Shown: positions 1 to 11,424 of the stretch, in pieces
Layout: every line of letters begins with the position of its first letter
Numbering within the stretch: the stretch's first letter is position 1
Assembly: GCA_038501625.1 (NCBI GenBank)
Contig: JAZAYU010000010.1
Location: forward strand, 1,798,001 to 1,862,000
DNA: 64,000 nucleotides
Direction of reading: 5' to 3'
From: Corbicula japonica
Taxonomy: Eukaryota; Mollusca; Bivalvia; Venerida; Cyrenidae
Position numbers and translations under genes: made by a program
Notes under the pieces: model-generated
Databases searched by the model: none
Told to the model about the DNA's origin: nothing
What the model saw: the letters and a program-made list of their open reading frames with translations, nothing else

Positions 1-1140
1 TGCCTGTCTTGAATAGCCACCTCTGTTAAGCACCCACATTTTGACTCTCCCTTGGGTGGCTGCATTAGACAGGTTTGACTTTTTGATGTATATGTGTTTT
101 TATAATGCATGCAAGTAATTGCTTGTGTAATGGTGTATTTCAGTAACACCAGCTTTGTTGTGTAATCTGTATGTCAGTTGTCATAAATTTTCATAGATAA
201 TCTAGAGTCTGTTTGTTTTTAACATTGTAAGATAGGAATTAATTTAACGTAGCGAGCTCCGAAATTCCTTTTTTACAAGTGGCTTAGTCACAAGTAAACA
301 TACATAATTCCAGAGCTCACGAGTGAAATATATTTCTGTATTTTAATACCACTTTTACTTCACCGAGAAAATTCTACAATTCAATGGAAAGCGTAAAACA
401 AATAACATTGCCTATGTAACCTTTATAAGCATTAGTATGGCCATTAAAGCTCTGCCAAAGGAAGCAACTGCTACTGTACTAAATATAAGGCTTAGGCTTA
501 TATAACTAGATGTCTCACCTATAGTACTTAAACCCTAAATGCTTCGTTTTGTTTAACTATACTTTCTAATTACACGATGATATTCAAATAGTATCATTTA
601 AGAAATTTATTAGTCATTGCCTTCTTGCCACTTATGACCAAAACATGACACAGACTTCCAAGAGAAACATGCTGTAGTATTCATGTATGAGATATGTTGA
701 CAGAAAACTGCAATATTCGCACCTAACACTCCAGACAAATTTAGCCGATGTGCCTGCTGATCTGGATCCACACCGGTCGCACAAGCGTTAAAACATCTAT
801 AAATGAAGTAAAGGGTTAAGAAATGTAGAAGAGTTTGAGGCATGTACAGACTATCACCTTGCATTACAATAGGAATAAACTTTTAAAATACTTAACCAAA
901 TTGGTAAATATGTCACAAAATCATCAGTCATTTGGGAAACAAAATAAAAAATGATGTTGGGTCAACAATTGTTTGGGAAAGAACAATGAAACAGAATTCT
1001 TTTGGAACAGCAATAGATTGATGAAAACATTAAAAACATCCCGATGACTCAACATGCACTCTAGCCTGGAACTATATTCCCTAATGGTTATGGAAAAAAC
1101 AAAAAAATAAACCATTTGGTTAATCTTTTAAGATTCTTCA
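1..1140. repeat. 3'-flank segment of the cGLR duplication unit, first copy
   Basis: This stretch has no gene. It matches, with scattered changes, the sequence downstream of cGLR copy A (from about 14.2 kb) and copy B (about 47.3-48.6 kb). Shared landmarks are a run around positions 450-550 (ctctgccaa...gcaactgctactg) and the block at 920-1,100. Since the other two copies lie 3' of a cGLR gene, I infer that another cGLR gene lies just left of the window. Positions 1-80 hold the right half of a MITE ending acaggtttgact, and 215-370 a degraded repeat also seen near 42.1 and 47.5 kb. Confidence 0.7.
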
Positions 1141-1911
1141 ATGAAGACCTCTTGTCACAAGATCATAAAACTAAATCTGTAGACCAGTCTCAAATCTGGT
1201 TTCATTTCAGCCAAAAAGATGCTTGAGATTTGAACCTTGTCTCCAATCTTAGTTTTATTATCTTGGACCCTTGTGACAGTGAAAGCATTCCTGGTGTCGC
1301 TGTAACCCTTTACTACGTGTATACGCCTTTTATCACATGGTCGACCAGTGTTGATCCAGATCAGCTGGCACTTCAATGCTGTCTGATAAAGATCTACACT
1401 CTTCTTGGTCAGAAATAACCCAATGAATTTAAAAGCAAACAGTGTAATTTCTGATCAGACGGCACAAACGTGAACAAGTATTTACGCTTCCCTTCATTGG
1501 GAATTACAATGAACAACAAAAAGAATTGTTTAACAATTTCCTGTTTATTCTTTCAGACAGCAAAACTTGGAAGTAAAAACAGGTCTTTGTAAATCATAGG
1601 ACATCCAATGCATCAAGTTTATATACTGCTTACAATTTTGTTACAGTTCACTTGTTTTTTTACTTAAAAATGAAGAAATAGCATTGCTCCTGCATACACT
1701 ACATATGATGAAACAACTGGGCAATTTTATTTATAGAGAAAAGGTTGAAAGCATGAGGTTAATTAATCCAAATAAACATGATATTGTCAGCACAATAACA
1801 ATAGCCCGACATTATTATTATTCCAAACTGTAATGTGCTAGTTTAAACAATTTCACGGAACAATAATGTCATAAATTGTTGAACAAATTGTATGATGTTG
1901 GTAATATTATA

Positions 1912-2115
1912 TTAACCCTTTCCTCCATATATACACATTTTTACGCATGTGCGACCAATGTAGATCCAGATCAGCCAGCACATCCATGCCGCCTGATCAG
2001 GATCTGCACTGGGTGCATTTTGACCAGAAATAATCTAACAAATCAAAAAGCCGGCTGATCTGGATCTAAACTGTTCGCCAAGCAATAAAGGTGTATCTAT
2101 AGAAGAAAGGGTTAT
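1912..2115. repeat. TTAA-flanked foldback MITE (family 1)
   Basis: The element begins ttaaccctttcctccata and ends in the inverted form (agaaagggtta). The interior has repeated inverted copies of the words gtagatccagatcagccagc and gatcaggatctgcac. TTAA at the ends and CCC/GGG termini resemble piggyBac-type non-autonomous elements; that assignment is inference. The family is the commonest repeat here. Further partial copies lie near 1,307-1,480, 3,930-3,990, 8,341-8,560, 34,310-34,520, 35,560-35,730, 38,100-38,220, 38,800-38,960 and 42,560-42,766. Confidence 0.7.
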
Positions 2116-2527
2116 ATACTATTAATATGAGCCACATCACTGGAAGATGTGTCTTTAGTGAGATTTTTTTTACAATTTTAGTATTTAATTTAGTTTTTAA
2201 TTTTAGTATGTAAATGAAATATTTATTACTTTACTAATAGATGACTGTATTGCAAATTTTCACTATATCAAAAAATGCACATTTTGACTATACATGTATC
2301 ATGTTACTTTTACTGCGAAAGCATAAAAAGTCATGTCATCTGTTAACAATATGATGTCATATCAAGGTTTGACATCAGCTGTTCACGGACACCTTTCCTG
2401 TGATGTGATCCGATATTATTTCATATAAATTTATCCTAGAATAGAAAAGTAAACAGCTATTAACAGCGGGAAAATGTTATCTTTTTAAAGATTTATTGAA
2501 CTGATAAAAATGCACTTATGAATATTT

Positions 2528-2690
2528 TTAACCCTATACTCCATATAAACACTTTTATTGCATGTGTAACCAGTGTAGATTCAGATCAGCCAGCTCACGT
2601 GTCCTAATCAGACAGCATGGATGTGCTGGCTGATCATGATCCTCACTGTTCATCCAGGCAATAAAGGTCTATCTTTAGGGTAAAGCCCAA
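2528..2690. repeat. TTAA foldback MITE (family 1), second copy
   Basis: It starts ttaaccctatactccata and shows the family interior with inverted gatcagccagc and gctggctgatca words. The right terminus is eroded (agggtaaag). Confidence 0.65.
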
Positions 2691-2862
2691 GATTATTTCA
2701 TATCAACAGAGCAGTAAAGGAACACTGGTCCAGTTTTTTGAAGTTACTGTGTTAATGACAATTCTAAAAATAGCACTTTCTGACAATTAGATAACAGAAC
2801 TTAATGATTAGAACTCTTATTTACAAAATTAGTTCTCAAAACTAATACCCATTGTTTTTCTG

Positions 2863-3121
2863 TTGACCCTTTATTCCATACACACACCTTTACTGCAGTT
2901 TAATTTCTATTTCATTGCTATTTCTGACCGAGTTGGGACCAGTGTAGATCTAGGTCTGAAGAATATAAAGCTGAGATTGCAAACCAGTCTCAAATCTCAA
3001 GCATCTGATTGGCTGAAATTGCGACCAGTCAGACACTTGAGATTTGAGATTGGTTTCTATGCTAGGTTTTATAACATTTGGCACAGATTAGAAAGCAGGT
3101 TATGGAGTAAAGTGTTAATTG
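2863..3121. repeat. TTAA foldback MITE (family 1) with nested hairpin MITE (family 2)
   Basis: The outer element runs from ttgaccctttattccata to tatggagtaaagtgttaa. Inside it, at about 2,962-3,075, lies a family-2 hairpin built around ctcaagcatctgattggctg and a degraded inverted partner. The paralogous site at 15,344-15,469 has the outer element without the hairpin, so the hairpin was a later insertion. Confidence 0.7.
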
Positions 3122-3468
3122 TTATCTGAACATAACTTCACACTAACACCACATTATAACCAAACTGGCTCACAAGGTCGGAATTTTATTTACAACTATG
3201 CAGACATGCGCAACGTAAAACTATGTTTAACTTTTACATGTAATGTTTACTTCTGAAAGACACAAAATAATTATGTCCGTTCTCAAATACGCCTTAGCAC
3301 TGTGACTTTAACTGTAAGAAATTCATTTGACTGAGAATTTACAATAGAAATACCTATTCACTAAGCTGCAGAACAGATGGGCACCTTGTTTAGAATTGTT
3401 CAGCCTGAAACAAATTTATGATTTGTGTGAAATACCTAACAAAATAAAAGCGTAGGTAACTAGACTTC

Positions 3469-3859
3469 CAATCTCACTAAAGTCAGATATTACAAACTGT
3501 TAGATCTGATGACGGCCCTCAGACACCGTACATAAGCTATAGCGGTTTTCCCCTATACTATTTTTAGAAATTGTCAACACAGGAAGCATGATCTATAACG
3601 TTCGCAAAATGATCTGAAGATGTCATTACATTACAATTAATGCAATACTACATAAACACATATATCTTCAGTTAAATACGTCTTAAGCAGGCTGTAAACA
3701 CTTTCCATGGTTTAAAATACTAAGTTTACTTTCACTTTTGCGATTTTGTAGGCGACAATCTGATTGGTTCAATGGGTTAGTAATAAAAGCACGCTTAAGT
3801 TACTCGTCGTCAGATCCTGATAGCGTAGCGGTTTTCAGGAGATGATTTTAATCAGATTG
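3469..3859 (+). mobile_element. 391-bp MITE with 9-bp target duplication (Mutator-like), copy 1
   Basis: The element is bounded by the direct repeat ctagacttc (3,460-3,468 and 3,860-3,868). Its ends are imperfect inverted repeats beginning caatct. The paralogous block at about 15,800 reads straight through as ggtaactggacttcctatc with no insertion, which is an empty site. A second copy of the same length lies inverted at 52,154-52,544. A 9-bp duplication fits Mutator-like elements; I see no transposase. Confidence 0.85.
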
Positions 3860-3993
3860 CTAGACTTCCTATGTTCTCTTTACCGTCTGTAATCAGATTC
3901 ATTTTCTTTCATGGAATTTGTATACTTTAACCTATATATCTATAGGCATTTTATCACATAGAAGACTAATGCAAATCCAGATCAGATGGCTTC

Positions 3994-4846
3994 ACTTAGT
4001 TGACTGTTATAAATGTATAATCATAATAATAATAATAAAATAACTGAGATGTTTTAATTAAATCTCATTTCAGGTGATCACTATAAGCACTTACAGTAAA
4101 AATCATCTTAAAGAACTGTCTTTTTTACTTAGAACATAAAAATACAGAATGTGAGAATTTAATATTAATCCGCCCGTACACCTGGACATTGCCACTAAGC
4201 CATAAGGTCTAGACTTTTAAAACAACATGTTTCAGACAAGGGGATGTAATAGCCAGGGGAAACAAAGGCAACAGTAAAGTGTCATAAACAGCCTATACAA
4301 TTTGTCTAGGTGCAAGTAAATGGTTAAGTATTGGTATGACTACAGAAAGCTGCCAAACTGGTGATCTGTTACAGATACCTTAGGGGAAAAAAGAGATTGC
4401 CTGGTAGACAGAGACTTCTTTGTATCTAACCTTATTTGTTATTGTACTCCTGTATATTTATTGTCAGTTGTGTACATTACTTGTTTATAATTAAAATTAA
4501 CCCTCTAAAATGCTGACTCCATTATTTTTAATAATTGGATTAAGAAGTTGTTCACATGCTAACTATAAGGAATATAGTGTATGGTATAAATTCCATGGGT
4601 GGTCAATTTAAATGACCACTTACTTTCTGTACTTAAATATTTTGCGGATAAACTTAAGTATGAATAGAATGGCAATTGATGGATAAACTTGAAGTTATCT
4701 ATATGATTGCTGATAATAGGTAATATTGTATTAATTCCAGACTGGTCAATTCAATCGACCAGTATTTGCCAGTAATTGCCAGTATTTGCCAGTAAATACC
4801 GCCGGCATGGGAAATACTCATATTTGCCGGCATTTTGCCAACCCTG
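3994..4846 (+). mobile_element. Non-autonomous hAT-like repeat with internal short tandem words, copy 1
   Basis: About 850 bp match the reverse complement of 26,489-27,386. The right end is ttttgccaaccctg, whose inverse CAGGGTTGGCAAAA resembles hAT termini. Next to it is an array of near-repeats of ttgccagta and taccggc. No coding capacity is visible. A clean target duplication cannot be shown because the left end falls inside a broken MITE. Confidence 0.55.
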
Positions 4847-5258
4847 GTAATGGTTACAAGCTCTGCAAATGGGTATAAACATGCGTATTCATACATACAT
4901 CTTTTATTATATAGTATATATAACCACATTTTGTACCTTTCACAAAAACAAACTGGTTTTAGTCAGTCTAAAATCCAGCCAACCAGATCAGTTATCAACC
5001 CGTGGTTTAATCTCTCCTACTGCACGACAGAGTGATCTCCCTTTGCCGCAGCACGACAAAATTACTGCAACCACTTTTCAATGGCACCACATTATGATGT
5101 CATGTAAAAATGGATCTAAACGTATGAAATCGAAATTTAAAAGAGAATATATTCTAATAAAAGAAATATTCTTTCAAACTGAGACTGACAATTGTTTTTA
5201 TTTCTGGTAGGTGTAAGATATAGTTTTGAATTGTTTCATTATTACGGCAACCAGCTAT
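4847..5258. repeat. Duplicated DDB1 downstream flank, copy 1
   Basis: This segment matches 17,610-18,070 closely and continues at 7,089 after the DNA transposon. It lies downstream of the DDB1 3' end, which is on the - strand. The small ORFs across it are not conserved in frame between the two copies, so I do not call a gene. Confidence 0.7.
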
Positions 5259-5390
5259 TGACCATATCACCAGAGAAAGTCACGTGATATTATCTAGGTA
5301 AACATGTTAACTGGCTGGAAACTCTCACAGTGTTAATTTGCACTTGAAATACACACCTCAAACCAGTAGATTTTATCATAATTAGAAATT

Positions 5391-5546
5391 ATGATGTTTC
5401 ATTGGTGTGTTCCCCAATGCAAAGAGTCTGGTCATGAAGAAGGCGTATCAATGCATCAGTTTCCAAGTAATTTAAAACAAAAGAAGGCAAGAATCATTTA
5501 TTTATTTCATAAATGTATAGAATTTGAAGGCCGCGTGTTAAACTGA
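5391..5546 (+). pseudogene. THAP-like zinc-finger fragment of the transposon
   Basis: A 51-codon reading frame starts MMFHWCVPQCKESG and continues with VSMHQFPSN. The Cys-x3-Cys pair, followed about 15 residues later by a His-x2-Phe-Pro motif, is the layout of the start of a THAP domain. THAP domains bind DNA and occur in several eukaryotic transposases. The later part of the domain is absent in this frame. A splice site could lie after the lysine-rich stretch, but I cannot show where it would join. The fragment lies inside the transposon, ahead of the transposase pieces. Confidence 0.55.
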
Positions 5547-5799
5547 ATGCATAATCTGTTATATCTCAATGCAAATGACTTCATCAAATCCATATTTTTA
5601 TATGATTTTTACAATTTGTTGATGTGCATAAAATTAAGAAGTTAGTTCAAGTATTTGTCTTTTAAACTCTAGATTAGGAAGGTAAGAATACACAGAGCAA
5701 CTTAATTCACCAAGGTCAACTTTGTTATAATATAGTCAACTAGAATATACAGCAAACATTTTAAGATAGCTGACTTCCATTACTATGATACGCTGAGAA

Positions 5800-6131
5800 G
5801 TGTCCTTCAAAGTGCAAATTCCATCCATATTTGCCTATAATAACATGCCTATAAAAAATGCCTATAATAAAAAAAAACCAACAAGGAATTCTCCCAAAAA
5901 GAGGCCAATTGGCAATAGTGATGACACTGACGCTGCAACAGAAAGTGAGGAACGACTTCATGCTCAAACACAGACAGGCATACCAAACATTTACAACCAT
6001 CAATTTTCATTTCAAAACATTATTCAGTCGAACCCAAGAATGAAACTTATGAAATTTCACACTGGATTACCAACCTTGTCTGTGTTTAACTCTATTCTAG
6101 AGTTGTTAGTTCCAAATGATGATGAGATGGT

Positions 6132-6162
<31 letters not shown>

Positions 6163-6602
6163 AACGACACCAGTTAACCTTTCAGAACACACAAGCTATA
6201 TATTTGGACGATGAGTTTTTGCTTACATTTATGAAGTTAAAATTAGGATTACTAAACAAAGACTTGGAAAGGCGTTTCAGCATATTTATGGCAACAGTTA
6301 CAAAGATATTTTAAACTTGGGTAAACTGAATGTATGTAGTACTGGGATCAATCAAGATATTTCCACATCAATACATTGTGAAAAAGCATATGACTCCAGA
6401 ATTTAAAAAGCAATATCCAAGTGTGATGTTGATTATCGATTGTATTAAACACCCAATCAATGATAAGAATAAATACGTGCCTACATATCCTGCAATACCG
6501 CTGCATTGTCCACCTATGACTTCTGCAACAGACAATTTAATTGTCATTCACAATTCATTTGGTTTCTCATTTTTCTTTGACTTCCCCATCACTTTGACTT
6601 AA
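5800..6602 (+). pseudogene. Degenerate DDE_Tnp_4-type transposase
   Basis: Three collinear pieces in different frames resemble a PHIS-superfamily transposase. The first (5,800-6,177) has an N-terminal basic and acidic linker, then KFHTGLPTLSVF, the conserved yTGlps..F motif, and ends in a run of aspartates encoded by a GAT microsatellite. The second (about 6,182-6,313) carries LDDEFLLTFMKLKLGLLN and DLERRFSIF, matching the helix-turn-helix segment. The third (6,330-6,602) has MTPEFKKQYPSVMLIIDC, the first catalytic Asp region. The other catalytic acids are not seen. Frameshifts and stops separate the pieces, so this is a relic. The family call rests on motif memory; a profile search against PF13359 and PF13613 would settle it. 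Confidence 0.7.
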
Positions 6603-7262
6603 TACGGAACCTGTCAGTTGTCTTACAAAAAAAAAGCTTTATGTATATAACGTTCCACAAAGAAATTATACCCTTTATTGAAAGTTTTTTTCCACTTTGT
6701 TTTATGTAGTCAACAATTTTAATTATAGAGCATGACTTGGGAATCTCATTTAGTGTTTAAGTCCGCTCTATTTAACTTGTAGATCCCATTCTAACTTAAA
6801 TTTAAAACAGAGGGCAGAGAATACATGCAAAGATTACTGCATGGTAAACATGTTATAAATTTATAATTTATTATAAACATTAAACATGTTGTAATGTTCA
6901 AGTGCATATTGTTTATTTATTATGGTCTCTATATTGGCTTATCAGTACTTATTACAAACAAAGCCCTCTGGTGAAAGCTGATCAGTGTATTGCTATTTGT
7001 AACACAGCAGCTGTTGCGAGATAATATGTTTACCTATAACAGACCTTACATAGAACAGACCACGTGATCACTTGTTGATACGGTCAATAATCGCGTGTGG
7101 TAGCAGAGGCAAGTGTAACTGTAAGGGGAGTTAACCAAACAATAACTCTTTAAAAATATCTCCGCCATGACGGGATCCGATAGCACTTCACATGTGATAT
7201 TGTCATTATACAGTAACAACAACAACACTGTCAAAACAAGTCTAACACGTATAGAGAAACAA

Positions 7263-9164
7263 CTAGTGAATTCTGGTCAGTTCTTCCACCATCTTGACAA
7301 GGACGTCAACGTTTGCATCCCTCTTCATTCCACTGCAATCATCAATCTGAAACAACAACAATAACAATGTTAATCATGCATAATCATTACAGCTATTGAT
7401 ATCAAATGTATAGATAACCCAAAAGCCACACGGATACAACAGGCAGCACCAAGCCAACCATGCAAGAGACAGTCACAGTACATACCATCCATATCCCCAT
7501 TAAAAGGATATTTCAAGTATGCCTACATACTGCCACCCACAATGTTAGACATTTTGCATGGTTTGAAATAAGGATATTACCATCAAGGAAGTAAATTAAA
7601 ATTGAAAACTACACTAAAGAGAAAGAAAAATAAACATCATTTCCAGATCCTGTGAATTCTAAATTGAATCACTGTTTAAGGTAATAAACAACTTAAAAAA
7701 AATAACAGAAAACCAACAAAACAAAAGAACAGAATATGCACAGGAATGTTCTTAACAATTTCCTGCCTGAATAACTTGAAATTAATTTATTTACCTGCAT
7801 TTTCATACACTGCTACAAATGAAAAAAACAAGCGGAGGTGAGTTAAAGTTATCTGGGCAAATATTTACAAATGTTGGCAATAATTTTGACTTTGCACTTG
7901 TTTAATTAATGAGCAGTGTAGATTTTTGAGAATTTTCATAATTATCAAAAGGACAGTTTTCAGAAGTTTTTAATAAACTGAATTACCTTTTGTTATTAAT
8001 GTGTTTATTTATATTTATATACTGACTATTTTACTTAATAGTATAAGCTAAATATGATAGTGGATTTTGGTTATTCGTCCTTTACCTTTTAAAGGTCATT
8101 TAAAGGTCAAGCAAATACCTGTAATCCCTGTACAACTTCTGCAATTTTATCCCTGGACAAGTCTAGGAAACTTTCTATCAGGTCACCATCAATGAAACCA
8201 GTACACACTTCTGTCTTTCTCTCTGTGTGAAATGATCTCCAGCTACAACTGTGGTTAAGGCTTACATAATACTAAGCTTGCTTGTTTCAACATGTTACAC
8301 CATATAGTAATGATTTATTGTCTTGTGTTATGCCCAAATTTACCCTTTAAACCATGGATACACCAGTGTTGATCCAGAATGAATGGGATGGGATGGATGT
8401 GCCATCTGATTTTAATATGTCTGCATTTTTATGTCAGAAAAACAAGTAGCGAATCTAAAAGCAAACAGTGTAGATCCTTATCAGAAGGCACTTGTGCGCT
8501 GGATAGTCTGGATTTACACTAGCACTAGTTCCTCAGGGGATAAAAGACATATCACATGGATTACAGGTCTTTGTGGTATTTTCACAATCGTTGTTGCCAT
8601 AGCAAACACATTTATTGTCAGGAAAAAGGCTGGTGGTCTACTGATTGCCATACAAACCAAATACCACATTTATTGTCAGGAAAAAGGCTGGTGGTCTACT
8701 GATTGCCATACAAACCAAATACCACATTTATTGTCAGGAAAAAGGCTGGTGGTCTACTGATTGCCATACAAACCAAATACCAAAATTCGTAAATCTAGGT
8801 TGCTCACTATTTGAGATATTGCAGGATGTAGTTTTTTAAGATGGACAGCTGGATTGATGGAGGGTAAACCTATACAGTTTCCTCCGGTAAATATGGACTT
8901 ATAAATGCCAGAAGTTAGCAAACATTTTCAGGAAAATGTTGGATCTTTGCAGTTTTTAGCTGAATATCTAAAACTTGAGTAATGCTTAGCTATTCAAAGT
9001 TTGGTAGAAACAGTCTACCTAACTTAAAGATAATAAGTAGAACTATAACGATCAAGGATACAAAGAGTGTTCAATTTTGCCGACACTTTTGATCACTTTG
9101 GCAAGTCGACCGTGCACGTCTAACAAGAACTGGTAGAACTCCTGAGGCAACTGACTAACAAGAC
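7263..9164 (-). CDS. DDB1: DDB1 3' fragment: last three coding exons, intact
   Basis: Three - strand exons encode the C-terminus of DDB1, the large WD40-propeller adaptor of CUL4 ubiquitin ligases. Exon 9,062-9,164 (103 nt) encodes [20 protein letters not shown]. Exon 8,119-8,242 (124 nt) encodes [20 protein letters not shown] and on to VVQGLQ. Exon 7,263-7,346 ends in MVEELTRIH then TAG, the family's characteristic end. Phases join correctly (TT|C across one junction) and all junctions are AG/GT, with GTATCC and GTATTT donors. No upstream exon is found before cGLR copy A, so this is a partial duplicate without a promoter unless it is spliced from elsewhere. The splice acceptor of the first exon is repeated twice more upstream (see 9,161-9,320). 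Family identity is secure; function is doubtful. Confidence 0.85.
8607..8780. repeat. Three perfect 58-bp tandem copies
   Basis: A 58-bp unit beginning cacatttattgtcaggaaaa is repeated three times with no difference that I can see, inside a DDB1 intron. The short ORFs that repeat the same peptide here are products of this array, not genes. Confidence 0.9.
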
Positions 9165-9320
9165 CTGAAATATCAAACAGTGTTTGTTTATACAAAACAA
9201 AATGCTTCAACAAAATCCTTCACTGACTGACAAGACCTGAAATATCACAGTATTACTGAAATACAAATAAAATGTTTCAACAATATCCAATTCTCTGACT
9301 GACAAGACCTGAAATATCGG
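9161..9320 (-). repeat. Triplicated splice-acceptor region of a DDB1 exon
   Basis: The sequence gactgacaagacctgaaatatc recurs at about 9,155, 9,225 and 9,299 with spacing near 70-75 bp. On the - strand it reads gatatttcag followed by the first bases of the 103-nt DDB1 exon. Only the copy at 9,164 is followed by the complete exon. The other two are decoy acceptors upstream. The second DDB1 locus has a single copy at 34,780. Confidence 0.75.
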
Positions 9321-10300
9321 TCATTATTAATGAAATGAAGACAACTGCTTCCCGCAATATCACCTTTACTGACTGATAAGGTGGAACATTCAAAGAATTC
9401 TGAAGAAAAGCTTATGAAGGGCTGGGTGGGTTGGGGCTACTAGGATATAGGGGTCATGGGGAAATCGTGGTATAATGGGCTGGAGGATGGGGTAAATCTT
9501 AGGATAAAGGGGGATGGTGGGGTGGGGGGAAATCTAAGGATAACGTGTGTGGGGGGGGGGGGGGAATCTAGACACAGACGTGTTGTTCTTCGAAGTTACT
9601 GGGTCACCAGTATCTAGCAACACACCATGGCCAGCTCACATGATGAGGGTGGTGTTGTGCTACCATGTGATTATATCATACCTACCCATGTAAAATGACT
9701 ATAATGTTGAATCAGATGCACTTAGTGCAATACAAGTAGCCCATGCCTTGGAATTTGCGATGTCATGAGTGCTTTACTGTTTTAGATAATACTTAAATAA
9801 AAAAAATACTAACTTTATTGCACAATTATGTTATTTTATTTCTCTTGTATTGTTTTCAGAATTATTTTGAACTCTCAACACAGAAAACATGTGAAAATGT
9901 ATCCGGTCTGTCAAAACCATCACACAACTGTCAAATCTGACAGTCATAACACTTTGAGAGATGTGGTCCGATTTTTATTCTGAACTGATTGAATTAACTG
10001 AAACTGGTTTAAATGTGTCTGTTAGTTATTGCTTCATTTGTGAAAGTAAACACATGCGGAAACTAAAATAATTGCAACATATTCTTGGTAAGACATCTTG
10101 CATACTATAAAATAAAAAACGGAATTCATAATATTGCTTTTAATATATGTTTTCACAATGGATAAAAAGATTAACCGGAACTTGTTGACAAACTGTATTT
10201 CAGACCAAGATGTGGCAAGTGTAAATAAGATCATTAGCAGTGATGCGCTAGCTCATCATTATCTACACTGGTCACACATACATTAAATTAACCAGTCTGT
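9321..10300. other. Intergenic, with G-rich tract
   Basis: I see no gene. Positions 9,417-9,565 are strongly G-rich (repeated gggatgg-like words ending in a run of about 14 G) and could form G-quadruplexes. The remainder is AT-rich and unremarkable. Confidence 0.5.
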
Positions 10301-10329
10301 AAGGAGGTTCAAACAGGTACTACAACAAG

Positions 10330-11424
10330 TGAAATTACCAGTGCTTTAACAAATACTCCCAAACAGCTTCAAGCATAAAATGAATGTGATCTTTGTCAAC
10401 ATGAAGTAAAAAACTTTACATGGTATAGTGAAAACAATTTTAAAAAATAGTGACCTTTTCAAATGTGTAGTTCAGCTAGAAAGGGAGAATAACCCTGCTT
10501 GCATTTTGATTTCATGTTATCTCCCTTTGTTATATTTCAGAAAAAGAAAGAGGAAGTTCAATTGACTGAGGAAAAAATTAAAATTTTAAGTTGCTCTTAA
10601 ATCTAACAAAACATAATAAATAAAAGGTTTGTTCAATTTTTAAAGTAATTTATCAAATTCTCAGGTAAAAGAAAGAGACAGCAACTGTACATTTAACACA
10701 CAGCAATATGCAGATTTTTTTCTTTCTTATGATTCATTTTTGTTCATATTGCAATCCAATTCTATAAAGAAAACAAAACTAGCAAACTTGCAGTCAAAAG
10801 CACAAATTTAAATGATTCTTCTTTGCTGCCGTTACTGAATTGACTTCCTTTAGTTCAATGACTGAGTTTTCACTTTTCAATTAGAAGGGCTGAACCCAGA
10901 CCGACCGACCGACCGACCGACCGACCAACATCGGCAAAGCAATATAACCCCAGGGGGCATAAATATAAGTTACCCTCTATAAATATCTCATTTTCCTTCC
11001 CCTCCTGACCCTACATCCTACTCCAACCCACTCTACTTATATTTACAATTGAATAGACAAAACTTTTTGTGTCCGGAATATTTCAGATATTACCAAAAAA
11101 AATAAATAAATTGCCTTGGAAACCCCATATTCCTTTTGGGTTAAAGGTTTGTGGTACTTATTTATTAAATTAGTAAACTCAGCCTGGGGTTTCTTCTGGA
11201 AGTTATATTTATATGGCTGCAATCAATATGATATGCATATTTAACTTCGTAATTTGGTAAACACATGGGCTTATTTTATGAGGTCGTTCAGGCCAAATGA
11301 AGATTTCAGTCTTATGTTTGAAAAAAAAAACCTTTAAAATTGGATAAAATGGTATGAAATTGTAAGGTTTGGTAACACTTTGGAAAAAAATGATTTGTTA
11401 TAATTATAACATAAATTTTTCAGA
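10330..11424 (+). other. 5' flank of cGLR copy A
   Basis: This region matches the upstream flanks of copy B (42,800-43,330), copy C (48,900-49,100 and 49,980-50,600) and copy D (58,460-59,310). Shared words include gggagaataa, tctccctttg and tgccttggaaaccc. A GACC microsatellite lies at 10,899-10,928. The flank ends in tttttcag just before the ATG. The same position in copy B is ttcttcag, so an intron in the 5' UTR with the acceptor at this point is likely. Confidence 0.6.

Larger units (their letters stand above)
5259..7086 (+). mobile_element. ISL2EU/PHIS-type DNA transposon with degenerate transposase
   Basis: The element is 1,828 bp. Inverted termini are TGACCATATCACCA (left) and, read inward from the right, TGACCGTATCAACA. 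It is flanked by AT (5,257-5,258 and 7,087-7,088). The paralogous block at about 18,076 reads agctataattgc with a single AT, which is the empty site. A 2-bp AT duplication plus a DDE_Tnp_4-like protein fits ISL2EU/PHIS elements. The transposase is interrupted and appears to lack most of the catalytic domain, so this copy is inactive. Confidence 0.85.

Noticed and set aside
6130..6162. Poly-aspartate tail as a functional acidic domain
   Set aside because: It is a GAT microsatellite inside a degenerate transposase.
7167..7364. 65-codon + strand ORF
   Set aside because: Antisense of the last DDB1 exon.
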